Part shown: in pieces, positions 7,648 through 17,540 of the stretch
Layout of the letters: every line of letters starts with the position of its first letter
How positions within the stretch are numbered: the stretch's first letter is position 1
From: Chitinophagaceae bacterium UBA4857
GTDB taxonomy: Bacteria; Bacteroidota; Bacteroidia; Chitinophagales; Chitinophagaceae
Reading direction: 5' to 3'
Assembly (NCBI GenBank): GCA_002399735.1
Contig: DHEF01000044.1
Coordinates: 1 to 64,000 of the forward strand
DNA length: 64,000 nucleotides
Notes under the pieces: model-generated
Told to the model about the DNA's origin: nothing
Databases searched by the model: none
What the model saw: the letters and a program-made list of their open reading frames with translations, nothing else
Made by a program: the position numbers and the translations under genes

Positions 7648-7667
7648 TTAATTAAACAGGCCTGTGT

Positions 7668-7699
7668 TTTGCTTGTTTGCAGTGCTTTATGTAGGTTTG
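7668..7699 (+). promoter_or_regulatory. Promoter of the SDR gene
   Basis: TTTG (7668-7671), a 20-base spacer and TAGGTTTG (7692-7699). It lies downstream of the alternative in-frame ATG at 7669, so it argues for translation starting at 7714. Confidence 0.65.
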
Positions 7700-7713
7700 T
7701 AAATATCCATTTT

Positions 7714-8523
7714 ATGTCGGAAAATTATAAAAATAAAGTAGTAGTAGTAACGGGTGGATCCGAGGGCATTGGCAGAGCATTGGTTGAACAACTTTTGTCG
7801 CAGGGTGCTATGGTGGCTACCTGTGCCCGTGATCATGACAGGTTATATGCATTGCAATCAACCTTTCCATCGTCGCCGTTGCACACCATGGTGGCTGATA
7901 TAAGCAATGAAAATGACTGCCGCCGCTTTATAGAAACGACAATAAAATACTTTGGCGGCATTGATGTGCTGATAAATAATGCCGGTATATCTATGTGGGC
8001 ACAAATGAAAGAAAGCTCCATTGACCTGATAAAAAAAGTAATGGATACCAATTTTTGGGGTATGATTTACTGTACAAAATATGCGTTGGATTCTATCATC
8101 AGCCGTAAAGGAACCGTTGTTGGTGTATCGTCGGTAGCGGGTTACCGTGGGTTACCTGGCCGTAGTGGTTATGCCGCATCTAAGTTTGCTATGCAGGGCT
8201 GGCTGGAATCTATTAAAACCGAATTGGAACATGATGGTGTACACGTAATGTGGGTATGCCCGGGCTTTACAGTTTCTAAAATAAGATACAATGCTATTAC
8301 CAGTGAAGGTGTGGCACATGGTGTTGATACAGTGAATGAGGGTGATATGATGAGTGCCCAAGATTGTGCTACACATATTTTAACGGCTATTGAAAAAAAG
8401 AAACGCAGCTTGTTGCTTACCTTTGAAGGCAAACGGATAGTATGGTTAAATAAACTATTTCCACGTTGGGCCGATAAAATGATACAGAAATTTTATTTTA
8501 AAAACGGCGAATTAGTAAAATAG
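7714..8523 (+). CDS. Short-chain dehydrogenase/reductase (SDR) family oxidoreductase
   Basis: A 269 aa cytoplasmic NAD(P)(H)-dependent oxidoreductase of the classical SDR family. The coenzyme motif TGGSEGIG (13-20), the NNAG motif (88-91), the catalytic serine region VVGVSS (about 135-140) and the YAASK catalytic tyrosine and lysine (153 and 157) are all present. A longer frame starts at 7669, but a matched promoter lies within it and the homologous sequence begins at MSENYKNKVVVVTGG. The C-terminal extension (ILTAIEKKKRSLLLTFEGKRIVWLNKLFP) resembles SDRs acting on lipids or sterols, but the substrate is unknown. Confidence 0.88.
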   Translation: MSENYKNKVVVVTGGSEGIGRALVEQLLSQGAMVATCARDHDRLYALQSTFPSSPLHTMVADISNENDCRRFIETTIKYFGGIDVLINNAGISMWAQMKESSIDLIKKVMDTNFWGMIYCTKYALDSIISRKGTVVGVSSVAGYRGLPGRSGYAASKFAMQGWLESIKTELEHDGVHVMWVCPGFTVSKIRYNAITSEGVAHGVDTVNEGDMMSAQDCATHILTAIEKKKRSLLLTFEGKRIVWLNKLFPRWADKMIQKFYFKNGELVK

Positions 8524-8570
8524 TATTCACCACAAAAAAAGCTAACCATTTATTATTTGCCTGATTTATT

Positions 8571-9389
8571 ATGCCACTAATTACACTTACTTCCGATATT
8601 GGTCAGCAAGATTACTTAGTAAGTGCTATTAAGGCGCAGTTACTGCAAATAAATGCTGCGTTTCAACTTATAGATATCTCGCATCATATAGCGCCGTTTA
8701 ATTATCCGCAGGCATCTTATGTTTGCCGTAGTGCTATCAGACATTTTCCGCCTTATAGTTACCATATTATTCTTATCAATCTTTTTGAAAGTAAGCCGGA
8801 GAAATTATTACTGGCTTACCATAAAGAACAATATTACTTGTGTGCCGATAATGGTATTTTACAAATGATACTGGAAGAAAAACCGGAGATGGTCATTGGT
8901 ATTCCATTGGATAAAACAGCTAACCGTAATACCATGTATTGTACCGGTGTTATGGGCAAAATAATTGATCAACTGGTACAAGGCGACTCCATACAAAACA
9001 TTGGTGAGCCCGATGTGGCTTATCTTGAAAAAAATCCTATAAGGCCTGTATTAGACAAACAGTTTATTGAAGGGCAGATTATTTTTATTGACAACTTTGA
9101 AAACGTTATTGTAAATATTACCCACGAACAATTTGAAGAGCAACGTAAAGGCCGCCGTTTCAGAATTGTTTTTCGTAGGGATGAAGTAATTGACCGCATC
9201 AGTGAATCGTATGCGGATGTACACCAAGGTGAAAAATTAGCACTTTTTAACAGTGCAGGCTATTTGGAAATAGCTATTAATAAAGGTAATGCTGCGGGAC
9301 TGTTTGGCTTGAAAGGCTTTACGGAGAAAACTGGTATGCTGCATAACCGTTTGTTATACGAAACCGTTAGGGTATATTTTGATGATTAG
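8571..9389 (+). CDS. S-adenosyl-L-methionine hydrolase family protein (DUF62)
   Basis: A 272 aa member of the SAM hydroxide adenosyltransferase (DUF62) family, which cleaves SAM to adenosine and methionine using an activated water; halogenases such as fluorinase share the fold. The N-terminal ITLTSDIGQQDYLVSAIKAQL contains the conserved Asp at position 10 that binds ribose. IDISHHIAPFN and the later FIDNFENVIVNIT segment match the two-domain layout. Homologues are housekeeping-like in Bacteroidota but their role is unclear. It follows the SDR gene by 47 bases and may share its transcript. Confidence 0.88.
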   Translation: MPLITLTSDIGQQDYLVSAIKAQLLQINAAFQLIDISHHIAPFNYPQASYVCRSAIRHFPPYSYHIILINLFESKPEKLLLAYHKEQYYLCADNGILQMILEEKPEMVIGIPLDKTANRNTMYCTGVMGKIIDQLVQGDSIQNIGEPDVAYLEKNPIRPVLDKQFIEGQIIFIDNFENVIVNITHEQFEEQRKGRRFRIVFRRDEVIDRISESYADVHQGEKLALFNSAGYLEIAINKGNAAGLFGLKGFTEKTGMLHNRLLYETVRVYFDD

Positions 9390-9440
9390 TACCCACTACC
9401 CTTTTTCTTATCCATTACACATAAGCCTTTATGGTATACA

Positions 9441-9521
9441 CGATGTTGATTAGCGAACGGGACCTACAAGAGTGCGACGCAACCACAGCTGATCTGTGTT
9501 ACTGCTGTTTGTAACACAAAA
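9441..9521 (+). repeat. Dispersed intergenic repeat, family B, copy 2 (diverged)
   Basis: Starts CGATGTTGATTAGCGAACGG and keeps the GCGACGCAACC core and a GTTACTGCTGTTTGTAAC end, followed by an ACAAAAAAG A-tract. It is more diverged than other copies and is one of only two whose A-tract end faces a gene 5' end (the M16 protease). The remaining intergenic DNA to 9648 shows no gene. Confidence 0.6.
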
Positions 9522-9648
9522 AAGTCACTATATATAAGGGAAACTTATAATGCAAGCCTCATAAACTATGAACGTGGCTATTATTATTTAAACGGAAACT
9601 CTTTTGACTTATTTATAATTAGTTTTACTTTTTCCTAATTTTTTTTAT

Positions 9649-10962
9649 ATGAAAAGAATATTTTTATTGCTCACTGTTTTTGTTACCGGCTTAACACAGG
9701 CGCAGCTAAAAGTAAACGACGTACAAAGTTTTACACTGAAAAACGGTATGAAGTTTTTGGTGGTGGAAGATTTTTCTATCCCCAATGCCAATATGTATTT
9801 ATTTTATAAAGTCGGCTCCCGTAACGAGTATCAGGGCATTACCGGCTTATCACATTTTTTTGAGCACATGATGTTTAACGGTGCAAAAAAGTATGGCCCT
9901 AAAGAGTTTGACCGAGTAATGGAATTAAATGGTGGTGCCAACAATGCCTATACCCGTGAAGATATTACGGCTTATACCAACTGGTTTCCGGCATCATCGG
10001 CCGAAGTAATGTTCGACTTGGAAGGCGATAGAATATCGAGTCTGAGCATTGATCCGAAGATGGTGGAAAGTGAAAGAGGTGTGGTAATATCTGAAAGAAG
10101 TACCGGTTTAGAAAACTCACCCTGGAATGGATTAATGCAAGGTGTAAGTGGGCAGGCATTTCAGGAACACCCTTATCACTGGCCTGTAATTGGTTACCTG
10201 GATGATATGAAAAACTGGAAACAGGCCGATTTAGAACGTTACTTTAAAACTTACTATGCACCTAATAATTGTTTAGTAGTTGTATCGGGTGCTATGAAAT
10301 TAGCGGAGGTAAAACGCCTGGCTGAAAAATACCTGGAGCCGATTCCTGCACAAGCTGCTCCGCCTGCTGTACATATTGTAGAGCCTGAACAAACCGGCGA
10401 ACGCAGAATAGAAATGCAGAAAGATGTTACTACGCCTTACCTATATATTGCCTGGAAAGCTCCAAATGCTATGGATGCTGATTATTATGCTTTATCGTTA
10501 TTGAATGATATTTTAACCGGTGGCCGATCCTCAAGATTGTATAAATCTTTGGTGGATGAAAAACAGGCAGCCACTACAGTCTTTGCTTCGTACAACGAAA
10601 GCCTTGACCCTACCTTGTTTGGTATAGCCGCTGTAACAGCAAGGGGTACAGATGTAGCGAACCTTGAAAATGTAATTTATACTGAGCTGGAGAAAATTAA
10701 GAAAGAAGGCATTACAGCAGCTGAACTGGAGAAAGTAAAGAACGCAAAATTGATTGAATTTTACGGTCAGGTAGAAACGATAAATGGTAAATCAAACAAC
10801 CTGGGTACTTACGAAATATTTTTTGGCGATTATAAAAAAATGTTTGAAGCTCCTGCTGCTTACAATAAAGTAAGTATGGATGATATTAAACGTGTGGCCA
10901 ATAAATACTTTAATAAAACTACAAGAACTGTTGGTGTGTTAAAAGCCAATACCGATAAATAA
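9649..10962 (+). CDS. M16-family zinc metalloprotease, catalytic subunit
   Basis: A 437 aa exported peptidase of the M16 (pitrilysin/processing peptidase) family, predicted to act in the periplasm. A signal peptide (about 1-19, ending TQAQ) is followed by the inverted zinc motif HFFEH (69-73) with a third glutamate ligand at 149 in SERGVVISER. The second half carries the M16 C-terminal domain with a GGRSSRLYKSLV segment. It is followed after 37 bases by a second M16 protein lacking the zinc motif, so the two probably form an active/inactive heterodimer that degrades peptides in a closed chamber. Confidence 0.93.
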   Translation: MKRIFLLLTVFVTGLTQAQLKVNDVQSFTLKNGMKFLVVEDFSIPNANMYLFYKVGSRNEYQGITGLSHFFEHMMFNGAKKYGPKEFDRVMELNGGANNAYTREDITAYTNWFPASSAEVMFDLEGDRISSLSIDPKMVESERGVVISERSTGLENSPWNGLMQGVSGQAFQEHPYHWPVIGYLDDMKNWKQADLERYFKTYYAPNNCLVVVSGAMKLAEVKRLAEKYLEPIPAQAAPPAVHIVEPEQTGERRIEMQKDVTTPYLYIAWKAPNAMDADYYALSLLNDILTGGRSSRLYKSLVDEKQAATTVFASYNESLDPTLFGIAAVTARGTDVANLENVIYTELEKIKKEGITAAELEKVKNAKLIEFYGQVETINGKSNNLGTYEIFFGDYKKMFEAPAAYNKVSMDDIKRVANKYFNKTTRTVGVLKANTDK

Positions 10963-10999
10963 AATCAACATTTTAATTACAATATAATACCTGATTTGT

Positions 11000-12397
11000 A
11001 TGAAAGGTTTACAATATATTACTGTTTTTTGCTTGTTACTGGTTAGTACGCTAACTACTGCACAAGATTATAAATTACCACCTTACCAAAAGTTTACTTT
11101 AAAAAACGGCTTAACTGTTTATTTGATGGAGCAACATGAAGTGCCCATGATTAACGTATCGGTAGTATTACCTGCCGGTGCTATTTATGATGGTGATAAG
11201 GCTGGCCTTGCTGCTTTTACGGCCACTGCATTAAAACATGGTACACAAAAATATCCTAAAGCCAAACTGGACGAAACATTAGATTTCATGGGGGCAAGTG
11301 TAAATAGTTATGCCACGAAAGAATCGGCAGGCATTTCAGCAAGCTTTGCTGCAAAAGATAAGCAACCCGTTTTTGATATTATTTATGAATTGCTGACACA
11401 GCCCACTTTTAATGCGGAAGAATTTGCCAAAGAAAAACAACGTGCCTTAACCAGATTGGCGCAAGCAAAAGAAAGTCCACGTTCGGTGATTGGTTCTCAG
11501 TTTGACAAATTAATTTATGGTGACCATGTGTATGGCAATGTAACCGGTGGTACTACCAGCAGTGTAACTGTTCTGGACGTTGCTGATTTGAAAAAATTTC
11601 ATGCAGCCAATTATGTTCCCAACGGTTCGGCAATAGCTGTAGTAGGCGATTTTAACAGCAAGGAAATGAAAGCGGAGTTAACCAAACTTTTTGGTAACTG
11701 GAAAAAAGGAAATAGTCAATCTACTAACTTTGCATCCGCACCCATTGCCACAGCTAACGAAGCCAATGTGTTATTGATAAATAAAGAAGATGCCAAAGAA
11801 ACAACTTTTATTATTGGTAGTAAAGGTGTAAGCCGTAATAACCCTGATTTTGTAGCTATTGATGTAGTGAATACTTTATTTGGTGGCAGGTTTACCTCTA
11901 TGTTAAACGATGAATTACGTGTAAACAGTGGATTAACCTATGGTGCCAGAAGTAGCTTTAGCGCTTTAAAAAACAGTGGTAGTTTTTCCATCTCAACCTT
12001 TACCGCCAGTAACACTACCGAAGCAGCTATTGATAAAGCTTTGGATGTTGTAAATAAACTACATACTGATGGTGTTGATGAGCAAATGCTTACCTCTGCC
12101 AAAAACTATGTAAAAGGACAGTTTCCTCCAAAGTATGAAACCAGCGGACAATTGGCTGGTTTATTAACCAGTATGTTCTGGTACAATTTTAATGAATCGT
12201 ACATTAACAATTTTCAAAAAAATGTTGATGACCTTACATTGGATAAAGCCAGAGAGATTATTAAAAAATATTTCCCTAAAGACAAATTGCAATTTGTGTT
12301 AGTAGGTAAGTCGGCAGATATTAGGAAGATTGCTGAGAAATACGGTAAAGTAAAAGAGATACAAATTACTGACGAGCCAAAGAAAAAAGCGTTTTAA
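11000..12397 (+). CDS. M16-family protein, non-catalytic partner subunit
   Basis: A 465 aa M16-fold protein with a signal peptide (about 1-21, ending TTAQ). At the place where the zinc motif should be it reads GLAAFTATALKHGT, with no HxxEH, so it cannot bind zinc. The C-terminal substrate-binding segment FGGRFTSMLNDELR...GLTYGARSSF is well preserved, as in the inactive subunits of processing-peptidase-type heterodimers. It follows the active M16 gene closely and ends at a strong terminator, making a two-gene operon. Confidence 0.92.
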   Translation: MKGLQYITVFCLLLVSTLTTAQDYKLPPYQKFTLKNGLTVYLMEQHEVPMINVSVVLPAGAIYDGDKAGLAAFTATALKHGTQKYPKAKLDETLDFMGASVNSYATKESAGISASFAAKDKQPVFDIIYELLTQPTFNAEEFAKEKQRALTRLAQAKESPRSVIGSQFDKLIYGDHVYGNVTGGTTSSVTVLDVADLKKFHAANYVPNGSAIAVVGDFNSKEMKAELTKLFGNWKKGNSQSTNFASAPIATANEANVLLINKEDAKETTFIIGSKGVSRNNPDFVAIDVVNTLFGGRFTSMLNDELRVNSGLTYGARSSFSALKNSGSFSISTFTASNTTEAAIDKALDVVNKLHTDGVDEQMLTSAKNYVKGQFPPKYETSGQLAGLLTSMFWYNFNESYINNFQKNVDDLTLDKAREIIKKYFPKDKLQFVLVGKSADIRKIAEKYGKVKEIQITDEPKKKAF

Positions 12398-12413
12398 GAT
12401 ATTTTAAGTTTAT

Positions 12414-12447
12414 AAAAAAGCCACTTGAAATTTCAAGTGGCTTTTTT
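12414..12447 (+). terminator. Rho-independent terminator of the M16 operon
   Basis: Near-perfect palindrome: GCCACTTGAAA / TTTCAAGTGGC with flanking A and T runs. It is immediately downstream of the inactive M16 gene. Confidence 0.9.
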
Positions 12448-12646
12448 ATTTCAACAATTCTGTGAGATTTTCAGGTTTAAAAACAGCAAAATTTGAGTGT
12501 TAATAAGTTTTTATTGCATTTATTTTTGGGAATATGCTATTTTATGCGGCTTTATTCATAAATTTAAAATAGAATTAACATTTTGGCTAGTTTTTAGCCG
12601 GATTTTTTCTAAAGCTCAATAAACTAACAACAAAACAAACAATGCT

Positions 12647-15600
12647 ATGAGAAGATTTCTTAGGCAAATAATATGCTTGGGCATATTACTATTTAGCCTG
12701 TTAACAAATCTGTTCGCACAAGAATCCACCGTCTCGGGAGTGGTATTAGGAGATGACGGTACAGCCTTGGAAGGTGTAACGATCACAAATCTCGAAACAA
12801 AAAAATCAACAAAAACAAATGCTTCGGGAGCTTATTCCATTGATGCCCAAAAAGGGCAAAAGGTTAGCTATACCTTCGTAGGTTACGTAGCACAAACCGT
12901 CACTGTTACTGATGAAAAAACATTCGACATTCGTTTAATCAGGGATGACAAAGACTTGGATAATGTAATTATTACAGGATATGGCCAATCAAGAAGTAAA
13001 CGAAGTTTATCTTATCAGGTAACAACAATTAAAGGTGAAGAAGTGGCTCAAACAAGACGTGATAATTTTTTAAATGCCTTTGCGGGACGAGTGCCGGGTT
13101 TAACCGTGACCTCCACATCCGGTATGCCCGGTGCGAGTGCTCAAGTTATGTATCGTGCAGGTTCTTCTATAGGGGGCAATAACCAACCTTTATTTGTGGT
13201 AGATGGTGTTCCTTTAAATAATGGATCAATTGACCAAAACGAAATGGCTACAGCCTCCAGCACTGCGGTTTCCGGTGCGGGAAACTTAGCTCTCGCCAAC
13301 AGAAACAGTGACTACACTAATCGTATTGCTGATATTAATCCGGATGATATTGAAGATATCCAGTTTTTGAAAGGTCCTGAAGCCACTGCCGCATATGGCT
13401 CAGACGGAGCAGGCGGTGCCATTGTAATTATAACTAAAAAAGGTCGGGGTGGTAAAACCCGCGTAAACTATTCCAATTCCGTTTCTATTTCAAAAGTATA
13501 CCGTTACCCTGATTTACAACAGGAATACGGTCGCGGTACGAATGGTGTATATGACCCAAGCGCACACGGGGCTTATGGTTACTCCTATTTTGGCCCCAAA
13601 TATCCAGAGAATACCACCTTTTATAACAACATAAAAAATTTCTTCACCACTGGTATCGGACAACAACATAATCTATCCTTAGAGTCGGGAACTGCCGCAT
13701 TAAATTACCGATTAACAGCAGGTTATTTTAAAGCTAATGGCGTAGTGCCCAATACAGATTTAACCAGATACAATTTTAGGTTAACTGTAAATGCAGATTT
13801 ATATAAAAACCTAAAACTTAGTACTTCTTGGGCGTATACAAGCTCTGATAATAACAAGGCAGTAAAAGGTGCCGGCAGTTTTTACACCAACTTAATGACC
13901 TACCCAGCAGATATTGATGCCAGAGACTATATGAATACTGATGGCACCAGAAAAATTATCAGAAATGTTACGCCTGATTTAGAGCTTAATAATCCTTTCT
14001 GGGATGTTAATAAAAATAAACTTTTTGATAAAAATAATAATTTGTCGGGTAACGTTAATTTAACGGCAACATTAGCAAAAGATTTAACCGCAACGGGCAT
14101 CATTGGTTTAAATACTTACACCACCATGTCAACCATGGTTTATCATCCCTACTCAAGAGAATCATTTAGCTTAAAAGGATTTCTATTAACATCTGAACAA
14201 GTGTTTAATAGTTTAAATGGAACATTCAGGGTTAACTACAGAAAAACCATTGCTAAAAAAATATCCAATGATTTTTATGTCGGATCATTTGTTGAAGCAA
14301 ATAAATCAGTACTGAACTCACAACGTGGCGAACAGTTTTATGAAATAGATTTTGTTTCTATTAATAATACGAACCCAACGGCACGTAGTGCAAGTTTAGC
14401 CCAGGTTGAAACAAGAAAAACGAGGTTTTATGCCGGGTACACTATGAGTTATAATAATTTGTTTTATCTGACACTAACAGGTACACGTGAGGGAGCTTCC
14501 AACCTTACGTCCAAATTTTATAATAAACAGCCTTTTTACAATTTCTGGTCTGCATCAGGTAGTTTTATTTTCTCTGATTTAGACTTCTTTAAATCGCAAA
14601 AAGATTGGTTGAGTTTTGGGAAGGCAAGGCTCTCTTATGCTACTACCGGTAAAGGCCCTATTGCTGCATATATTATTGATAATGCATTTGTCAGTACAAG
14701 CAGTACAGGTGGTGGTTTTGCGTTGGGTGTAACAGCTAGCAATCCTGATTTGAGACCAGAGTTCTCCAAGAATTTTGAAATTGGCGCTGAATTGAAGTTT
14801 TTCAACAACCGTATTGGTCTTGATTTAGCATATTTCAACAATAAAGTAAAAGACAACATCATACAAAACAGGATTAGCTATGCAACAGGTGGTATTTTAA
14901 GGTGGGTTAACGGAGGTGAACTATCTTCTAAAGGCTGGGAAGTTCAATTAACCGCTAATCCGATAAAAGCCAAGAATTTTGATTGGAATATTATCGTGAA
15001 CTTTGATAAAGCAAGAAGTATAATTAGCAAAATACCCGGTGACCTACCGTATTATTATGATTCAGATACCTGGGTGTTCGGAAGTGTGAGATCACAGGTA
15101 GGTGTTGGCCAATCCTTAGCTAACTTATCTGGTTATACATTTGAAAGAAATGAAAAAGGAGACCTACTAATCTCTCCTACTACGGGTTTACCCATCACTG
15201 CTCAAACAGACTATGTACCTATTGGTGACAGACAACCCGACTATAAATTTGGTATTATTAATACCATCAACTTTAAAGACTTCATGTTAAGTTTCAATTT
15301 AGATATTCGTAAAGGCGGGGATGTATTTAATGCGAATGAAATGATGATGACAATTAACGGAACCAGTAAAAGAACTTTAGACAGGGAACAACCTAGAGTT
15401 ATTACCGGTGTTTATAAAGACGGCTTGGAAAATACGGATCATCCATCTGTTAATACTATTGCAATTACACCTTATTTCAGAAACAACTATTATAACGGTG
15501 TATTAGCTGAATCAGATTATATTGAAAATGTAAACTGGTTAAGAATGCGTGATATAACCTTAGGATATCAGATTCCGCAAAAAGTAATCAAATCACAAAA

Positions 15601-15790
15601 ATTTATTAGTTCAGCATCTATATTTTTAACCGTTACTGACGTGTTTATTATTACCAATTATTCCGGCATGGATCCAAATGTGAATGTATTGAATTCTTCC
15701 AATGTAAAAGGTTTCGGAGGTGCGGGTATAGACTATGGTGCAATTCCAAGCCCTCGTACCATCAATGTTGGATTAAAAATTGGTCTTTAA
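12647..15790 (+). CDS. SusC/RagA-type TonB-dependent outer-membrane transporter
   Basis: A 1047 aa outer-membrane transporter that imports a bound nutrient with TonB energy. A signal peptide (about 1-24, ending LFAQ) is followed by a carboxypeptidase-regulatory-like domain (about 25-105, SGVVLGDDGTALEGVTI), a TonB-contact segment with VIITGYGQ, the plug domain (PLFVVDGVPLNNG...GPEATAAYGSDGAGGAI) and a long beta-barrel ending in GLKIGL. The SusD partner follows by 18 bases. No glycoside hydrolase is in the operon and two proteases precede it, so the cargo could be peptide rather than glycan; that is inference only. Confidence 0.95.
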   Translation: MRRFLRQIICLGILLFSLLTNLFAQESTVSGVVLGDDGTALEGVTITNLETKKSTKTNASGAYSIDAQKGQKVSYTFVGYVAQTVTVTDEKTFDIRLIRDDKDLDNVIITGYGQSRSKRSLSYQVTTIKGEEVAQTRRDNFLNAFAGRVPGLTVTSTSGMPGASAQVMYRAGSSIGGNNQPLFVVDGVPLNNGSIDQNEMATASSTAVSGAGNLALANRNSDYTNRIADINPDDIEDIQFLKGPEATAAYGSDGAGGAIVIITKKGRGGKTRVNYSNSVSISKVYRYPDLQQEYGRGTNGVYDPSAHGAYGYSYFGPKYPENTTFYNNIKNFFTTGIGQQHNLSLESGTAALNYRLTAGYFKANGVVPNTDLTRYNFRLTVNADLYKNLKLSTSWAYTSSDNNKAVKGAGSFYTNLMTYPADIDARDYMNTDGTRKIIRNVTPDLELNNPFWDVNKNKLFDKNNNLSGNVNLTATLAKDLTATGIIGLNTYTTMSTMVYHPYSRESFSLKGFLLTSEQVFNSLNGTFRVNYRKTIAKKISNDFYVGSFVEANKSVLNSQRGEQFYEIDFVSINNTNPTARSASLAQVETRKTRFYAGYTMSYNNLFYLTLTGTREGASNLTSKFYNKQPFYNFWSASGSFIFSDLDFFKSQKDWLSFGKARLSYATTGKGPIAAYIIDNAFVSTSSTGGGFALGVTASNPDLRPEFSKNFEIGAELKFFNNRIGLDLAYFNNKVKDNIIQNRISYATGGILRWVNGGELSSKGWEVQLTANPIKAKNFDWNIIVNFDKARSIISKIPGDLPYYYDSDTWVFGSVRSQVGVGQSLANLSGYTFERNEKGDLLISPTTGLPITAQTDYVPIGDRQPDYKFGIINTINFKDFMLSFNLDIRKGGDVFNANEMMMTINGTSKRTLDREQPRVITGVYKDGLENTDHPSVNTIAITPYFRNNYYNGVLAESDYIENVNWLRMRDITLGYQIPQKVIKSQKFISSASIFLTVTDVFIITNYSGMDPNVNVLNSSNVKGFGGAGIDYGAIPSPRTINVGLKIGL

Positions 15791-15808
15791 CTTTTATAAT
15801 ATTATTAT

Positions 15809-17500
15809 ATGAAAATAAAATCATTATTTTTTTTATTTATAACTTTTACAGCGCTTATAAGCTGTAAAAAGTTTCTGGATATTAACTCTGATCCAGACAC
15901 AACGCAAAACCCTTCTAATAGTTCTGTCCTTCCTCAATGTTTAGCAGCAATGGCAACCGGATTACAATCTGATGGAGGTTTATATGCTGCTAAATACACA
16001 CAAAACTGGTTGACAGCAGCAAATGCAAATGCAAACCTATATGATTTACATGGGTATAATTTTGCGGGTGCAACCATGGCCGCCACATGGAATATGAATT
16101 ATTATGCATTGGGCAACAACCTGAATTATATTATTGATAATGGAATTCAACAAAATCAATTAGAATACGTTGGTGTGGCTTTAGCTTTAAAGGCATGGTC
16201 ATTCCAACATACTACTGATTATAATGCTGATATACCATTTTATGATGCATTTAAGCCCAATACCTTTATATTTAAGTATGATACGCAGGAGGTAGTCTAT
16301 AAAGGTGTAGATTCTATTTGTCGCTTATCTATTGAGTATTTAAATAAGGCACTTACTAATACAAGTATTAGTACATTAGCTACCAGTGATTTTGTTTATA
16401 ATGGTGATTTAAACAAATGGAAAAAATTTGCCTATGGTATTTTAGCTCGTAACTGGCATCATTTAAGTAATAAAACAGGTATATACAATGCAGATTCTGT
16501 AATTAAGTATGTAGATAATGCAATGCTATCAGTAGCTGATGATTTTGTTATTCCTTTTGATGCCACCGTAAATGCTAATGCCAATTATTTTGGCACATTC
16601 CGTAATAATATGGGAACCTTAAGGCAGAGTAATTTTATCGTTGGATTATTAGATGGGAGTGCCTTGGCTGGAGACAGCAGTAAAGCATATAACAGAGATC
16701 CAAGGATGGCATTCATGCTTACCTTTTCGCATGATACCACAAATGGGAATGGAGGCTACCGTGGTGTTGATCCTGGTGTGGGTGATCCATACTCTGGATT
16801 AGGAGCGCCTTCCACTTATGCTGTGGGTTCTACAAACTGGGTTAATGCCAGGAAAAAAGTGGCTACCGCGTGGGGAGATAGTATTTATGCTAATCCTAGT
16901 TCTGCAGTTTTTAATCACAATACAGGAAAATATTTATTTAAAAACAAAGCAGTATTTCCTATTATGACCTATGCCGAAATGCAGTTTATAAAAGCAGAAG
17001 CTGCTTTAAGAAGCACTACGCCTAATTACACCTTGGCGCATGGTGCTTATATAAATGGCATTAATGGTCACTTTGATTTTATCAACAGAAGTTATGGAAG
17101 TATTAGAGGGGCCTCTAACTTGTATAACAACAATCCTATTTCCGTTACTGCCAGAAATGCTTATTTAGCCGGTAATAATGTTAAACAAGTTGAAACAGAT
17201 ATAACCCTTACAGATATTATGTTACAAAAATATATTGCTTTATGGGGTTGGGGCTTTTTTGAAACCTGGGTTGATATGAGAAGATACCACTATACAGATA
17301 TAGATCCTGCTACAGGTAATCAGGTATATCATACATTTAACTTGCCTCCAGGTTTTTATGTTAACAACAACAACTTACCGGTATATCGTGTAAGGCCGCA
17401 TTTTACATCAGAATATACATATAACAGATCAGAACTAGAGAGATTGGGAATATTGGAAATGTTGTATCACACTAAAGAAATGTGGTTTAGTCAACCGTAA
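15809..17500 (+). CDS. SusD/RagB-family nutrient-binding lipoprotein
   Basis: A 563 aa surface lipoprotein forming the lid of the SusC barrel. The signal peptide ends in the lipobox ALISC, followed by KKFLDINSDPDTTQNPS, the standard start of SusD-like proteins. The body is helical with TPR-like character (YAEMQFIKAEAALRST) and most resembles the SusD-like group 2. The cargo cannot be identified. It is the second gene of a three-gene operon with the SusC gene upstream and a DUF4397 lipoprotein downstream. Confidence 0.93.
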   Translation: MKIKSLFFLFITFTALISCKKFLDINSDPDTTQNPSNSSVLPQCLAAMATGLQSDGGLYAAKYTQNWLTAANANANLYDLHGYNFAGATMAATWNMNYYALGNNLNYIIDNGIQQNQLEYVGVALALKAWSFQHTTDYNADIPFYDAFKPNTFIFKYDTQEVVYKGVDSICRLSIEYLNKALTNTSISTLATSDFVYNGDLNKWKKFAYGILARNWHHLSNKTGIYNADSVIKYVDNAMLSVADDFVIPFDATVNANANYFGTFRNNMGTLRQSNFIVGLLDGSALAGDSSKAYNRDPRMAFMLTFSHDTTNGNGGYRGVDPGVGDPYSGLGAPSTYAVGSTNWVNARKKVATAWGDSIYANPSSAVFNHNTGKYLFKNKAVFPIMTYAEMQFIKAEAALRSTTPNYTLAHGAYINGINGHFDFINRSYGSIRGASNLYNNNPISVTARNAYLAGNNVKQVETDITLTDIMLQKYIALWGWGFFETWVDMRRYHYTDIDPATGNQVYHTFNLPPGFYVNNNNLPVYRVRPHFTSEYTYNRSELERLGILEMLYHTKEMWFSQP

Positions 17501-17540
17501 TCTTCTTTTGATATTCTCTTCATTAATTAATAATAGTATT

